Part shown: positions 42,392-42,603 of the stretch, in pieces
Layout: every line of letters starts with the position of its first letter
Position numbering within the stretch: position 1 is the stretch's first letter
NCBI GenBank assembly: GCA_905233425.1
Contig: CAJOEC010000027.1
Location: 1 to 42,603, forward strand
Direction: 5' to 3'
From: an uncultured Prevotella sp.
GTDB taxonomy: Bacteria; Bacteroidota; Bacteroidia; Bacteroidales; Bacteroidaceae
DNA: 42,603 nucleotides
Program-made: the position numbers and the translations under genes
The notes under the pieces: model-generated
What the model was told of the DNA's origin: nothing
Databases searched by the model: none
Seen by the model: the letters and a program-made list of their open reading frames with translations, nothing else

Positions 42392-42603
42392 GTGTATAAA
42401 AACGGAACAGCGTTAGAGACATGTTTCAAAGTGTTTTCGATTTGTCTCATGTGGGACTTACAGGGGAGGGTGACTGTCAGAAACCTTGCATTCTTACATA
42501 TAACTACAGTTGTACTAATCCCTGACGGGAAGCCCCTCGTGCTCTGAAAAAGAAAAGATTACCCGTTTGTTTGCGTTAATAAAGATATTTCCCTTTTTTA
42601 TTA
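42392..42603. other. Right-edge intergenic DNA
   Basis: No gene, repeat or RNA is recognised in these last 212 bases. A divergent gene may lie beyond the edge. Confidence 0.6.

Overview
The window comes from a Bacteroidota genome, most likely a Prevotella-like member of the Bacteroidales. The basis is promoter -7 boxes of the TAnnTTTG type, a TonB-dependent thiamine receptor with a PnuT-type permease, a protein with a C-terminal type IX secretion (T9SS) sorting tail, a FadL-type outer-membrane porin, a dockerin plus beta-helix surface protein, and a type VI-B CRISPR system. The genus is inferred; no rRNA gene is present.

Layout. 1-560 is repeat-rich and non-coding. 565-4273 is a thiamine operon: promoter, TPP riboswitch, TonB receptor, PnuT-like permease, thiamine pyrophosphokinase, terminator. 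4275-7718 holds leuC and leuD. leuD has no stop codon before a lipoprotein beta-helix gene, and a palindromic repeat sits at the junction. 7770-28332 is a run of eight large same-strand genes with gaps of 51 bases or less or small overlaps: a VWA membrane protein, a tubulin/FtsZ-like protein, a two-TM protein, a membrane protein ending in a zinc finger and a DA1-like metallopeptidase, an unknown 320-aa protein, a pentapeptide-like protein with a two-TM channel-like tail, a coiled-coil protein with a two-TM tail, and an unusually long Cas13b (1458 aa). Composition looks AT-richer from about 20.72 kb onward, so the run may be two joined blocks.

29152-32670 is a type VI-B CRISPR array of 48 repeats (36 nt) and 47 spacers (27-38 nt), read in the same direction as cas13b. 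Its last repeat is split by a 161-bp palindromic element with a near-perfect target duplication. No cas1, cas2 or recognisable csx27/csx28 is present. 33206-38119 encodes a dockerin/beta-helix protein and a FadL-like porin. On the minus strand, 42330-38641 encodes a large starch-binding-type T9SS cargo protein, followed by a 63-aa peptide gene.

Working idea (inference): Cas13b and its crRNAs would detect phage transcripts in the cytoplasm. The two adjacent proteins with C-terminal membrane segments occupy the place of Csx27/Csx28 and could be membrane effectors or modulators. The upstream VWA/tubulin/metallopeptidase cassette looks like a membrane-bound assembly. It may be an independent system that shares the locus, or it may be linked to the CRISPR effector.
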